Origin: Phycisphaerales bacterium
Lineage (GTDB): Bacteria > Planctomycetota > Phycisphaerae > Phycisphaerales > UBA1924
DNA: 64,000 nucleotides
Assembly (NCBI GenBank): GCA_905339235.1
Contig: CAJPFG010000007.1
Span: 120,481 to 184,480, forward strand
Direction of reading: 5' to 3'
Below are positions 34,011 to 42,931 of this stretch, one piece after another; within the stretch, counting starts at the first letter, position 1, and every line of letters begins with the position of its first letter. Under the pieces are notes generated by a model. It was not told the origin of the DNA. It saw only the letters and a program-made list of their open reading frames with translations, and did not search any database. Made by a program: the position numbers and the translations under genes.

Positions 34011-36284
34011 CCCCTTCACCGCCTCCGTCTTCACCGCTCTCGCATACACAACGGCCACGCCCAGCATCAGTAATCCCAGACCCAGGAACGACGCGATCCG
34101 CCAGACCTGCGAGACGCCGGCGAGGTCGTAGGCGACGACCTTGATGGCCGCGGCCCCGAGCAGGCCCAGGCCCACGTGCCGAACCCAGCCGCGGGACTTG
34201 ACGAATCCGACGGTGAGCATGCCGATGGCGAAAACCCCCCACCAGAGCGAGATCGCCGCCCGCTGCGCCGTCTGATCCTCGAAGAAGCCCTGCACCACCC
34301 GCGCGGCCTCGAGCGACGTGTCGGTGAACGCCAGCACCAGCGCGAGGACGGCAGCAAGTCTGCCAATCGCGAGGACCGGCGCGAACGGCACGCCCCGGCG
34401 CAGCCACCACGAGGCGGCGATCCCCGCGCCCATGAGCATGAGGCCGATGAGAAACCCGGGGTACAGGAGCGCCGTGACGGTGGTTGGCCACTCCTTCGTG
34501 CACTCCGTGACGATCCACGCGGCGGTGGGCACGATGAGCAGCGCGGTGGCGACCGCGTCGGGCCAGCCGCGGGGGAATGCGGCGCGAGAGGCCGCGAGCA
34601 GCGCGAGAACGCCGACCCACGCGAAGATCATCGAGCGACTGTCGCTCTGGGAGTGCGACAAGCCGCCGACAAGCAGGCACGCGGCCAGCGCGCACACGAC
34701 CACGCGCAGCGCGGCGGGCGCCTTGTCGGGGAGGCCCAGGCGAGTGACGACAAGCCAGAGGACTCCCGCCGCGCCCATGAGTGCCGCCCAGGAGGTGAGG
34801 TGCAGGCCCATCGTGTCAACCGTCGCGACGCCCATCGAGGTGTGCCACGAATCGAAGACAATCAGTCGGCCGGTGCCGAACGCGAGGAGCGCGAGCGCGT
34901 ACAGGCGGATGCCCAGCAGGTCCGAGCGCCAACCGCCGAGCATCGCGGCCAGCGCGAGCGCCAGCCACGCGATCGCCTCCGCCGGCCCCGAGAGCGCCAG
35001 CGCAAGCGCGACCATCGCCATGCCGCCCGCCTGCAACGCCATGCACGCCCCCAGCCGCTGGGCCGGGGTCCGCGGCTTATCCAGGATAAGCGCGGGCGAT
35101 TCACCCACGAGCATCGCCCCGAACGCCGAGCCGCCCGCGGCCATCAACGGGCCCATCCAGTCGGCCATCATCCCGGTGGTCCGGGCGTTCCACGCCGCCA
35201 GCCACCCGAGCCACGCCGTCACGAGCATGCTCCCGACCATGGCGATGGCCTCGGCGGCCCGTCGATCAAAGCCCGCGCCGGTCAGGGCGCCCTTGCGGAT
35301 CGTGAGGATGAGTTCACCCTGCAGGCCGCACCACGCGGCCAGGAGGAACCCAAGTTGGATCCAAGTCTCGTTGGCACCCTCACCCCGTGCCCAGACCGTA
35401 CCGAGAAGGACGGTGGCGATCCAGACCAGAACGCGCAAGATGTTGAACCCAACCCCGCCGCGCCAGGAAACGGTCAGGCCGATGGCCATGAGCACGAGCA
35501 GGTACGCGGGGAGGGCCCAGGCGACCGAGGGCGCGTCGTAGAGCAGGATCGGCGCGAGATACCCGCCGACCAGCGCCGTGATCGAAACGGCCGCGAGACG
35601 CGCGCGGACGCCGATGAACACTCCGACCACCGCGGTAAGGGCGAGAAGAATGAAGCACGGCGCGGCGTCGAACAGTTCGTACAGGCGGAACGCGGCGTAG
35701 ACGGAGACGTAGATCGAGCCCAGGCCCGCGGCGTAGCCGCCGAAGGCCGCCCAAGCGTTGATCTTCTTGCGGAGAAACTCGGCGGCGATGAGCAGCACAA
35801 TTCCGAAGAACGCGCCCCCCGCGCAGCGGTACGCAGGCGGCACCTTCAGCCAGCCCTGGTCGTAAGCGAGTTTCACGAAGAGCCCGATGCCGATAATCAC
35901 GGCGAGTGCGCCGAGCACCGCGTACCAGCGGCCGCCGACGAGCCGCTCCATGTCGGAGAGACCACTGGGCTTGCGGCGGATGGCGGTGGGCTCGGTGGGG
36001 AGCGGGAGGGGCGGGGGCATGGCACGGACGACGGACGGATCCGGGCGCGGGTTAGCCGCGCGATCCTTCCTCAGCGCCATGGCCTCTTGGATGATCGTGG
36101 GGCGCGGGCCGGTCGGCGGGGCGAGCGGCGGCTGGGTTGCGGCGGGGAGCGGCGGCGGGACCGGCTTCTCGGGCCGGGCCGGGAGGGGCATGGGTGGCAC
36201 GATGTCGAGCCGCTTCTCAAGGACGGTGAGACGGAAGCGGATCTCGTCCAACTCGCGCCGGATATCGACTGACTCGCTGTCCAT
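34008..36284 (-). CDS. DUF2339 multi-pass membrane protein
   Basis: This 758-residue protein begins with a heptad-like soluble helix (RRELDEIRFRLTVLEKRLDIV) and a long proline-rich cytoplasmic linker (to about residue 105). Then follow some 20 predicted transmembrane segments starting with RLVGGRWYAVLGALAVIIGIGLFVKLAYDQGWL. This matches the DUF2339 family, whose function is unknown. Homologues are common in planctomycetes and proteobacteria. The ATG follows a gggggtg site. A textbook promoter and an inverted-repeat operator lie immediately upstream, so expression is probably controlled by a repressor not encoded here. Confidence 0.85.
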   Translation of the reverse strand: MDSESVDIRRELDEIRFRLTVLEKRLDIVPPMPLPARPEKPVPPPLPAATQPPLAPPTGPRPTIIQEAMALRKDRAANPRPDPSVVRAMPPPLPLPTEPTAIRRKPSGLSDMERLVGGRWYAVLGALAVIIGIGLFVKLAYDQGWLKVPPAYRCAGGAFFGIVLLIAAEFLRKKINAWAAFGGYAAGLGSIYVSVYAAFRLYELFDAAPCFILLALTAVVGVFIGVRARLAAVSITALVGGYLAPILLYDAPSVAWALPAYLLVLMAIGLTVSWRGGVGFNILRVLVWIATVLLGTVWARGEGANETWIQLGFLLAAWCGLQGELILTIRKGALTGAGFDRRAAEAIAMVGSMLVTAWLGWLAAWNARTTGMMADWMGPLMAAGGSAFGAMLVGESPALILDKPRTPAQRLGACMALQAGGMAMVALALALSGPAEAIAWLALALAAMLGGWRSDLLGIRLYALALLAFGTGRLIVFDSWHTSMGVATVDTMGLHLTSWAALMGAAGVLWLVVTRLGLPDKAPAALRVVVCALAACLLVGGLSHSQSDSRSMIFAWVGVLALLAASRAAFPRGWPDAVATALLIVPTAAWIVTECTKEWPTTVTALLYPGFLIGLMLMGAGIAASWWLRRGVPFAPVLAIGRLAAVLALVLAFTDTSLEAARVVQGFFEDQTAQRAAISLWWGVFAIGMLTVGFVKSRGWVRHVGLGLLGAAAIKVVAYDLAGVSQVWRIASFLGLGLLMLGVAVVYARAVKTEAVKG

Positions 36285-36299
36285 GGCACCCCCGGATTC

Positions 36300-36315
36300 G
36301 TTAGTGTTTACTAAC
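36300..36315 (-). promoter_or_regulatory. Inverted-repeat operator candidate
   Basis: The perfect palindrome gttagt-gttt-actaac lies a few bases downstream of the predicted transcription start of the DUF2339 gene, where a bound repressor would block initiation. The cognate regulator is unknown. Confidence 0.55.
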
Positions 36316-36323
36316 TATATCGG

Positions 36324-36352
36324 ATCATACCCGAGTGCGCCGGGGAGTGCAA
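36324..36352 (-). promoter_or_regulatory. Sigma-70-type promoter of the DUF2339 gene
   Basis: On the minus strand a TTGCAC -35 (36347-36352) and a TATGAT -10 (36324-36329) are separated by exactly 17 bases. They sit 40 bases upstream of the ATG in an otherwise GC-rich background. Confidence 0.65.
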
Positions 36353-36709
36353 CCCGGCAATTGCGTGTGTCGGGGGCCGACTGGCCCGAGAAAAGCAGGA
36401 TCCATAGGGAAAAACACCTTCCCAAGCATCGGTTTATGCCACCGGTTCCAAAGAAATCGCGCGTAAGGGTGGTTTCTGCACAGATTTGAGGCACACTAGA
36501 GGGGGAGCAAAAGGGGGGTTGAGGACAAGAGGATCCCGCGGGGCGACGACGCTCCGGGCCCGCCTTGGGTTCGGAGGCCGGTCGGCGTGTATCCGTGGCC
36601 TCGTGTCGAGGCCTTGGGGTCTTGGAGAGATTGTGCGCGCACGGGAAGTCCGTGCGGGGACGTGGGGTCGGCGTGCGGTGCCGACTGCGAGTTGTTGGCG
36701 GTTACGGCC

Positions 36710-37378
36710 ATGAGTGCGCTTTCACGCAAACCCGAGATCCCGCTGCTCGTCCCCGACTGGCAGGGCGACATCGTCCAGTTCTTGGACGAGAACCACCTGG
36801 TGGCGTGGTCGGAGTCGGCCGCGCGGCGGACGCAGTTTGCGGTGTCGCTGGGTCAGTTCCTGGGTCGGCAACGGGACACGGAAGTGTGCGTGTTCTACGG
36901 GAAGTTCATCACGGACCTGGACTCGTTCTGCTACCAGTTGGAGCGGGCGATCCCGGGGCCGGCACTGGACCGGAGGATCGACGGGCCCCGGGGCGCGGTG
37001 GCGCTGCTGCGGGCGCGGGCGTCGTTCCGTGGCCGGCCGGAGACCAAGTTCCGGTACTACATCTGGCATGACGCGGACGTGCTGCTGCGGCAGGATCACA
37101 AGTTGTTCGGGCAGATCGCGGACGCGATGGCGGGCGTCGCGGCGGAGGCCGAGTACGTCTCCGACGACCTCCTGCTCATCCACCGCGCGGTCTTCGTCGG
37201 CTCTTCGATGCTGGATGTCTACGCCGAAGATCCTCGAGGACAGTTCCGCCAGTGGTATCCGGACGGCCAGGGCGAGCCGTTCTGGCAGGTCGTGACCGGG
37301 ATCAAGCGCCCGCCGTTCATCAAGTACTGCATCGACATGCTCGGGCTGGAGTCGCAGTTGAGGCGCGAGAGCGCCTAG
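36710..37378 (+). CDS. Hypothetical protein, unknown function
   Basis: This 222-residue soluble protein has no signal peptide, membrane segment or metal motif. Sequence landmarks are DWQGDIVQFLDENHLVAWSE near the start, EVCVFYGKFITDLDSFCYQLERA in the middle and FRYYIWHDADVLLRQDHKLFGQIADAM later. The composition is that of a globular alpha/beta protein. The ATG at 36710 was chosen over an upstream frame rich in Cys/Trp that looks non-coding. It is a single-gene unit followed by a likely terminator. No family recognised. Confidence 0.75.
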   Translation: MSALSRKPEIPLLVPDWQGDIVQFLDENHLVAWSESAARRTQFAVSLGQFLGRQRDTEVCVFYGKFITDLDSFCYQLERAIPGPALDRRIDGPRGAVALLRARASFRGRPETKFRYYIWHDADVLLRQDHKLFGQIADAMAGVAAEAEYVSDDLLLIHRAVFVGSSMLDVYAEDPRGQFRQWYPDGQGEPFWQVVTGIKRPPFIKYCIDMLGLESQLRRESA

Positions 37379-37400
37379 CCCGGGCGATATGACCGAGAGG

Positions 37401-37445
37401 GACGGCCGCGGCCTGCGAGAGCAGCGCCCGTGGCCGTCTTCTCGT
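37401..37445 (+). terminator. Probable hairpin terminator
   Basis: The arms gacggccgcgg and ccgtggccgtc (10 of 11 pairs) enclose a 16-base loop and are followed by ttctcgtt. The hairpin is 22 bases after the stop of the hypothetical gene. Confidence 0.5.
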
Positions 37446-37482
37446 TGAGCCCGCGGTCCGTCGCGTGGTATGCTGCGGGGCG

Positions 37483-38475
37483 ATGCGTTTGATCCCGCTA
37501 GTTGCTTTGCTGCTGGCGATGGCCGCTTGCCTGGGCGCGTGCGGGGCCAGGTCCGTTCGTGCCGCGCCGCACGGCCCGCGGTCTCCCTTCCTCATCGTGC
37601 TGGGCATCGCGCAGGACGGTGGCGTGCCGCAGGCGGGTTCGCATACTCACCCGGGATGGCGCGATCCGTCGCGGCGTCGGATGGTGAGTTGTCTCGGGCT
37701 GGTTGACCCCGCAACCGGGCGGCGGTGGCTGCTCGACGCCACCCCGGACCTGCCCGAGCAACTCGCACGCCTCTACGAGGCGTGTCCGCTCGGCGCGGCC
37801 AAAGCGCCCGACGGGATCTTTCTCACCCACGCCCACATCGGGCATTACACGGGATTGATGTTCCTCGGGCACGAGGCGATCGGGGGGAGCGGGGTAACGG
37901 TCTACGCCGCGCCGCGGATGAAGTCGTTTCTCGAGGCCAACGGCCCGTGGGACCAACTCGTCCGGTACCGGAACATCGAGATTGAAGAAATGACTCCCGG
38001 GCGTGCGGTGCAACTCACCGAGTGCCTGCGGGTGACGCCGTTTCTGGTGCCGCACCGGCAGGAGTACTCCGAGGTGGTGGCCTTCCGGATCGAGGGCCCG
38101 GCCCGGAGTGCGCTCTTCATTCCCGACATCGATTCGTGGAACGATCTCGACGCGATGGGGGTGCGGATCGAGGACCTCATCGCATCGGTGGACGTGGCCT
38201 ACCTCGACGGCACTTTTTTCGGCGAAGGTGAAATTCCCGGGCGGGATATGAGGACGATCCCGCACCCGCTCATCACGACAAGCCTCGCGCGGTTTGCCGC
38301 ACTGCCGGCCACGGAGCGCGGCAAAGTCCGGTTCATTCACCTCAATCACACCAATCCGGCGTTGGACCCTGAATCGTCGGCGGGCAGGCAGGTCCGGAGC
38401 ACGGGGATGGGGTTGGCCTGCGAGGGGAGCGTTTTTTCTCTGGGCCGCGACACCGAGGGTTCGCCACCGAACTGA
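37483..38475 (+). CDS. PqqB-like metallo-beta-lactamase-fold lipoprotein
   Basis: This 330-residue protein has a signal peptide with lipobox (CLGAC) near residue 20. It is followed by FLIVLGIAQDGGVPQAGSHT...GWRDPSRRRMVSCLGLVDP, the opening of PqqB-type metallo-beta-lactamase-fold proteins. The metal site THAHIGHYTGL lies near residue 116, and VDVAYLDGTFF and HLNHTNPALDP follow. In true PqqB the protein works in pyrroloquinoline quinone biosynthesis in the cytoplasm. This copy is exported and has no pqq neighbours, so it is more likely a hydrolase or a protein of unknown substrate that uses the same fold. The start has a gcgggg site. Confidence 0.82.
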   Translation: MRLIPLVALLLAMAACLGACGARSVRAAPHGPRSPFLIVLGIAQDGGVPQAGSHTHPGWRDPSRRRMVSCLGLVDPATGRRWLLDATPDLPEQLARLYEACPLGAAKAPDGIFLTHAHIGHYTGLMFLGHEAIGGSGVTVYAAPRMKSFLEANGPWDQLVRYRNIEIEEMTPGRAVQLTECLRVTPFLVPHRQEYSEVVAFRIEGPARSALFIPDIDSWNDLDAMGVRIEDLIASVDVAYLDGTFFGEGEIPGRDMRTIPHPLITTSLARFAALPATERGKVRFIHLNHTNPALDPESSAGRQVRSTGMGLACEGSVFSLGRDTEGSPPN

Positions 38476-38551
38476 TGAACGGCAATAACGCGCGGGGCTT
38501 CTGATCTACCTGAATAGAGAGCAGTAACCCCCGCACCACTATGATCGGCCC

Positions 38552-39349
38552 ATGCGGATCATTGCCGGGGAGTTTCGACATCGCACGCTGCTTTCGCCGC
38601 CGGACTCGGAGACGTCGCGGCCGATCCCCGACCGGGTGAAGGAGTCGCTCTTCAGCCTGCTGCGCGGGCATTTCGAGGGCGCGGCGGTTTTCGAGGGGTT
38701 CGCGGGCGTGGGAACGATCGGGCTGGAGTGCCTCAGCCGCGGCGCCGAGCGGGTGGTGATGGTGGAGCAGGACCGGCGGGTGGCGGAGTTGCTGAAGCGC
38801 AACGTAGCGACGCTGGAGTGCGAGGATCGGTGCGACGTGGTGGTGGGTGATGCGCTGGGGATGGGGGCGCTGGCGCGTTCGCCGCGGCCTCTGCACCTGG
38901 CGTTTCTGGATCCGCCGTATCCGCTGGTGCAGGAGGAGATCGGTTTTTCGCGGGTGATGGCGCAGTTGTCGCGGCTGATCGAGTTGCTGGACGACACGGG
39001 GTATGCGGTGGTGCGGACGCCCTGGCCGCTGCGGTTTGAGGTGGGCAAGGTGGTGGCGATGCCCGCGGCGGTGGCGCCGCGCCGTTTCAAGAAGAAGGGG
39101 AAGGAGCGCGATCGGTGGAAGCGGGAGTTGCGCCGGGCCACGCCGGAGCGGCGGCCCGAGCCGGTGGAGTTGACCGAGGCCGAGATCGAGGCGGCGATGG
39201 CGGGCGAGGCGCCCAGCGCGGTGGACGAGGGCGCGCCCGCCAAGCCTGAGTTCAAGTTGGCAGACATGACGCTGGCGAACGCGGTGGGGCCGGAAACGCA
39301 CGAGTATCGGGGGATGGCAGTGCATCTGTATATGAAGAAGAAGGCGTAA
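38552..39349 (+). CDS. rsmD: 16S rRNA (guanine966-N2)-methyltransferase
   Basis: RsmD methylates G966 of 16S rRNA during small-subunit assembly. The 265-residue protein opens with MRIIAGEFRHRTLLSPP and PIPDRVKESLFSLL. The SAM motif FEGFAGVGTIGLECLSRGAERVVMVE follows, and the catalytic DPPY lies at residues 120-123. All are diagnostic. The usual length is about 190 residues. Here a charged linker of roughly 60 residues (about 175-235; KKKGKERDRWKRELRRA) is inserted before the final beta-strand. It is a single gene with a shared 15-mer at its stop codon. Confidence 0.9.
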   Translation: MRIIAGEFRHRTLLSPPDSETSRPIPDRVKESLFSLLRGHFEGAAVFEGFAGVGTIGLECLSRGAERVVMVEQDRRVAELLKRNVATLECEDRCDVVVGDALGMGALARSPRPLHLAFLDPPYPLVQEEIGFSRVMAQLSRLIELLDDTGYAVVRTPWPLRFEVGKVVAMPAAVAPRRFKKKGKERDRWKRELRRATPERRPEPVELTEAEIEAAMAGEAPSAVDEGAPAKPEFKLADMTLANAVGPETHEYRGMAVHLYMKKKA

Positions 39350-39361
39350 GGCGAGAGGCGA
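39347..39361. repeat. 15-mer shared at two gene ends, copy 2
   Basis: taaggcgagaggcga begins with the rsmD stop codon and is identical to the minus-strand sequence at the DUF2339 stop. Further ggcgaga/ggcgaaa units occur between the genes at 49463-49492. Confidence 0.6.
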
Positions 39362-39638
39362 AACGCGGATGGTGTGGCGGAGTTGATGGTGGCGAGTTTG
39401 GGGAGGATTTGATATTTCAGATTCGAAATCTCAAGGTGGCAGTGCGGGGCCGGGCGGGCCGCGGCGGAAGGGCGCGGCGGGTGGCGGTTCGGGAGAAGGT
39501 GCGCTCGATGCCGGGTTGTGGGGTGAGGGATCGGGGGTTGTCCACTCGGGCGGCGCTTCGGATGCGTCGCCCAGTCGCCGCGCAGGCGATGCGGCCAGGA
39601 TGCCGAACGCTGTGTTGAGCGCGCTTGCTGGTGGAGAC

Positions 39639-42600
39639 ATGCTGGCCGGGTTGACGGATTCGCAGCGTGAGGCCGTGACGCACGACGGCGGGCCGCTGGT
39701 GGTGCTGGCGGGGCCGGGGACGGGCAAGACGCGGGTGATCATCCACCGGATCGCGTACGCGATTCGCGAGCGCGGGGTGAAGCCGGAATCGATCCTGGCG
39801 GTGACGTTCACGGTGAAGGCGGCGCGGGAGTTGCGGACGCGACTGACCGCTCTGGTCGGCGAGGCCGAGGCAGCGCGGGTGGGCGTGCACACGTTCAACG
39901 GATACGGCTACCAGTTGCTGCGGAGGTTCGCGGACTATCTCGGGTTGCCGCCGGAGGTGTCGCTGATCGATCCGGTGCAGTCGCGGCGGACGCTCAAGCG
40001 GCTGATCGTGGAGCACGGGCTGTTTCCGCACGCGCGGGCCGAGGGCCTGGACACCCTGGCGGAGCGGCTGACCGGGGCGTTTGACACGCTGGCGAACATG
40101 GGGAAGCTGCCGGAGGAGTGCGTCGCGTTCGCGAAGGCGTGGCGGGCGCGCCTGGACGGGGGCGGCGGGCCGCGGGAACGCAACGAGCGCGACGCGGAAG
40201 AGTGGCGGTGCCGGAACTTCGAGCACGAGGCGCGGGCGTACGGGCTGTTCGTTGAAGAGCGGTGGCGGCGGGGGTGGCTGGATTACGACGACCAGGTGCT
40301 GCTGCCGATCCGGCTGCTGCGGGAGAGGAGCGCGGCGGCGGCGATTGTGCGGTCGGAGCTGTCGTGCGTGGTGGTCGATGAGTTCCAGGACTGCAATCCG
40401 TCGCAGATCGAGTTCCTGAAACTGCTGGTCGGGCCGGGCACGAGGTCGGGCGCGCCGGATGTGACGGTGGTGGGCGATGATGATCAGAGCATCTACGCGT
40501 TCCGTGGGGCGGACGAGCGGGCGTTCGAGCGGTTCGAGAAGGTCTGGCCGGGCGCGCGGGTGGTGGCACTGACGGAGAACTACCGCAGCGGGGATGACAT
40601 CATCACGGTGGCGAACGCGGTGATCGCCAACGCGGGGCGGCGGTTTCGGGCTGACAAGACGCTGAGGCGGGCGGCGGGGGGCAAGGCGCCGGTTGCGAAT
40701 GTGCGGGCGGTGAAACTGGGCAATGACTTTGACGACGGGGACAGCATCGCGGCGATGCTGCTGATGGAGCGGGCGGCGAATCCGTCGCGCGGGTGGGATA
40801 GGTACGCCGTGCTGTGCCGGACGAACAGCGACATCGATCGGATCGCGGATGCTCTTCGGCTGGAGGGAGTTCCGTTTGACCGCGAGGTAGACAAGTCGAT
40901 CCTGGAGGATCAGGGCGTCGAGGATGCGCTGGCATGGGTGGGATGGCTGGTTGATCCGAGGAACACCGCGAGTGCGCGGCGGGTGCTGGTGCGGCCGCCG
41001 TACACGATCGCGGGCGAGCGGGTGATTCAGTTGGACATGAACTGGCGGGCGGCGGTGTCGCACGCGCAGGTGGGCAAGCCCGGCGCGGCCGATCCGGGGC
41101 TGTTTCACGAGTGGCTGGGGAGGGAGCACGCGGGAGACGGTGCGGTGGGCGCGGCGTTGCGCCGGTACACGGACCTGCGGGCGCAGGTCGGGACGATGCG
41201 CGGAGATCGGGCGCTTCAGACGATCATCACGAGTCTGGACCTGGCCCATGGCGAGCTGCTGCCGTCGAGGCGGCGGGCGCGGCGGATCCTGGCGCTGGTC
41301 GCGCTGTTGCGGCTGGCGCGGGACGTGCAGTCGCGGCTGGAGCAGCCGGGAGATCTGCACGCGCTGGCGGGGTATCTGGAGGAGTTGCGGGAGTTAAAGG
41401 AGTTTGGACCGCGGCAGGGGCTGGGGGATTTTGACGACGAAGAACTGGAAGGGGAAGGGGAGAAGGAGACGGGGCGTGTGCAGTTGATCACGGCGCACCG
41501 CGCGAAGGGCCTGGAGTTTGACGCGGTCTTTGTGCCGCGGGTGGGACCGCCGCATGGATATGGAAAGGTGCGGTCCGAGGAGGGCTGGGAGCCGCCGGCG
41601 GGGTTGTTTGACCGGATGGACGACCGGGACCCGAAGAGTCGGCAGCGGGATGAGGAGCGGCGACTGTTCTACGTGGCGTGCACGCGGGCGGAGAGGCGGC
41701 TGGTGATCTTGTCGAGATGGAACAGAAATCCCAGCGGCACGACGCACTTCTTCGAGGAGCTGGTCCGAACGAATCCGACGCCGCTGCCGATCGTGCAGGT
41801 GACGCATTCCGACGTGCTGGAACAGGCCGCGCGGAGCGGGCACGCGGCGGGCGGGAGGTCGGCGCTTTCGGAGAGTGCGGCGCGGGAGGCGATCGAGGAG
41901 TTGGCAGAGCGGGCGAAGACGCGGGCGCGGCAGGAGGCAGCCGGGGCGCTGGAGGAGATCGCGCGGACCGGGGTGAGCGGGGGCGATCTGGCGAAGGCGC
42001 AGGAGTCGGTATCACGCGCGGCGGAACGGCTGGCGGCGATCTCGCACGCGGCGAGGACCGGGGAGATACCGGCGTGGCACGTGCCCGCGTCGGGCGATGT
42101 GGTGGCGCTGGCGAAGCGTGTGAAGGGGGAGGCGGGCGGCGCGACGGCGTCGTCGCGGCTGATCCGGCCGATGAAGGGCCCGCTGGCGCTGAGCTACTCG
42201 ATGCTGAATGACTACCAGCGCTGTGCGCGCTGTTTCTATCTGAAGCACGAACTGGGGCTGGGCGAGGAGAGCACCGAGGCGGTGAATCTGGGGACCATCG
42301 CGCACCGCGTGCTGGAGTTGTTCTTTGACCGAGTGCGGAGGGCGGAGGGTGAGGGCGCGGCGGTGCCGGGGCTTGATGGGCTGCATCGGCTCGCGAACGA
42401 GGAGTACGCGCGGCGGCTGGGGCCGGGCGAGGCCGCGGACCGGGCGATGCTGGAACAACTGCGGGCGCAGGTGGAGCTGTGTCTGACTCGCTTGCACGAC
42501 CCGGCGGCGAACATTCTGGAGGTGGAGCGCCGGTTCAAGTTTCCGTACGAGGTGGACGGCCAGTCGCACACGATGACGGGAACGCTGGACCGGGTGGAGC

Positions 42601-42914
42601 AGTTGGCGAGCGGCGAGTATCGCGTGGTGGATTACAAGACGGGCAAGAGCCGGAAGAAACTGACGGAGCCGGAGCCGATCGACCTGCAGTTCGGGATCTA
42701 CGCCGTCGCGCTTCGGCATCTGTACGGAGCGGACCTGCGGGGGCGGTGCGAGTACTGGGTGCTTTCGACGGGTGAGCGAGGCGTGATCGATCTCGCGGAT
42801 CTGAAAGTCGCAGAGGTTCGGGGGATCATTGACGACGCTGTGCGCGGTATGCTGAAGGGGGAGTTCCCGCGCAACGACAGGTGCACGGGCGATTGCGGGT
42901 TGATACCGGATTGA
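39639..42914 (+). CDS. UvrD/PcrA-type helicase with C-terminal RecB-like nuclease domain
   Basis: This is a 1091-residue superfamily 1A helicase. The N-terminus is LTDSQREAVTHDGGPLVVLAGPGTGKTRVI (ATP loop about 23-32). VVDEFQDCNPSQIEFLKLL, VVGDDDQSIYAFRGAD and LTENYRS follow, as does LITAHRAKGLEFDAVFVP. From about residue 850 a PD-(D/E)XK nuclease module follows (LSYSMLNDYQRCARCFYLKH, LGTIAHRVLE, VVDYKTGKS near 995). A terminal CTGDC joins the CARC pair, as in iron-sulphur nucleases of the AddB type. It likely unwinds and trims DNA ends in repair. The ATG at 39639 has a ggtgga site; an ATG at 39600 is an alternative. Confidence 0.9.
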   Translation: MLAGLTDSQREAVTHDGGPLVVLAGPGTGKTRVIIHRIAYAIRERGVKPESILAVTFTVKAARELRTRLTALVGEAEAARVGVHTFNGYGYQLLRRFADYLGLPPEVSLIDPVQSRRTLKRLIVEHGLFPHARAEGLDTLAERLTGAFDTLANMGKLPEECVAFAKAWRARLDGGGGPRERNERDAEEWRCRNFEHEARAYGLFVEERWRRGWLDYDDQVLLPIRLLRERSAAAAIVRSELSCVVVDEFQDCNPSQIEFLKLLVGPGTRSGAPDVTVVGDDDQSIYAFRGADERAFERFEKVWPGARVVALTENYRSGDDIITVANAVIANAGRRFRADKTLRRAAGGKAPVANVRAVKLGNDFDDGDSIAAMLLMERAANPSRGWDRYAVLCRTNSDIDRIADALRLEGVPFDREVDKSILEDQGVEDALAWVGWLVDPRNTASARRVLVRPPYTIAGERVIQLDMNWRAAVSHAQVGKPGAADPGLFHEWLGREHAGDGAVGAALRRYTDLRAQVGTMRGDRALQTIITSLDLAHGELLPSRRRARRILALVALLRLARDVQSRLEQPGDLHALAGYLEELRELKEFGPRQGLGDFDDEELEGEGEKETGRVQLITAHRAKGLEFDAVFVPRVGPPHGYGKVRSEEGWEPPAGLFDRMDDRDPKSRQRDEERRLFYVACTRAERRLVILSRWNRNPSGTTHFFEELVRTNPTPLPIVQVTHSDVLEQAARSGHAAGGRSALSESAAREAIEELAERAKTRARQEAAGALEEIARTGVSGGDLAKAQESVSRAAERLAAISHAARTGEIPAWHVPASGDVVALAKRVKGEAGGATASSRLIRPMKGPLALSYSMLNDYQRCARCFYLKHELGLGEESTEAVNLGTIAHRVLELFFDRVRRAEGEGAAVPGLDGLHRLANEEYARRLGPGEAADRAMLEQLRAQVELCLTRLHDPAANILEVERRFKFPYEVDGQSHTMTGTLDRVEQLASGEYRVVDYKTGKSRKKLTEPEPIDLQFGIYAVALRHLYGADLRGRCEYWVLSTGERGVIDLADLKVAEVRGIIDDAVRGMLKGEFPRNDRCTGDCGLIPD

Positions 42915-42931
42915 GATTCAGGAGGCATTCC

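Larger units (their letters stand above)
36285..36709. other. Intergenic region between divergent DUF2339 and hypothetical gene
   Basis: This is a 425-base region. The first ~70 bases hold the DUF2339 promoter and operator in an AT-rich island. The remainder is GC-rich, with no recognisable gene. A cgcacgg/ccgtgcg hairpin lies near 36638-36656 in the probable leader of the plus-strand gene. Confidence 0.5.

Noticed and set aside
34176..36272. 698-residue plus-strand frame opposite the DUF2339 gene
   Set aside because: Arg/Glu/His-rich without hydrophobic core, and the minus strand has a promoter, ribosome site and family match.
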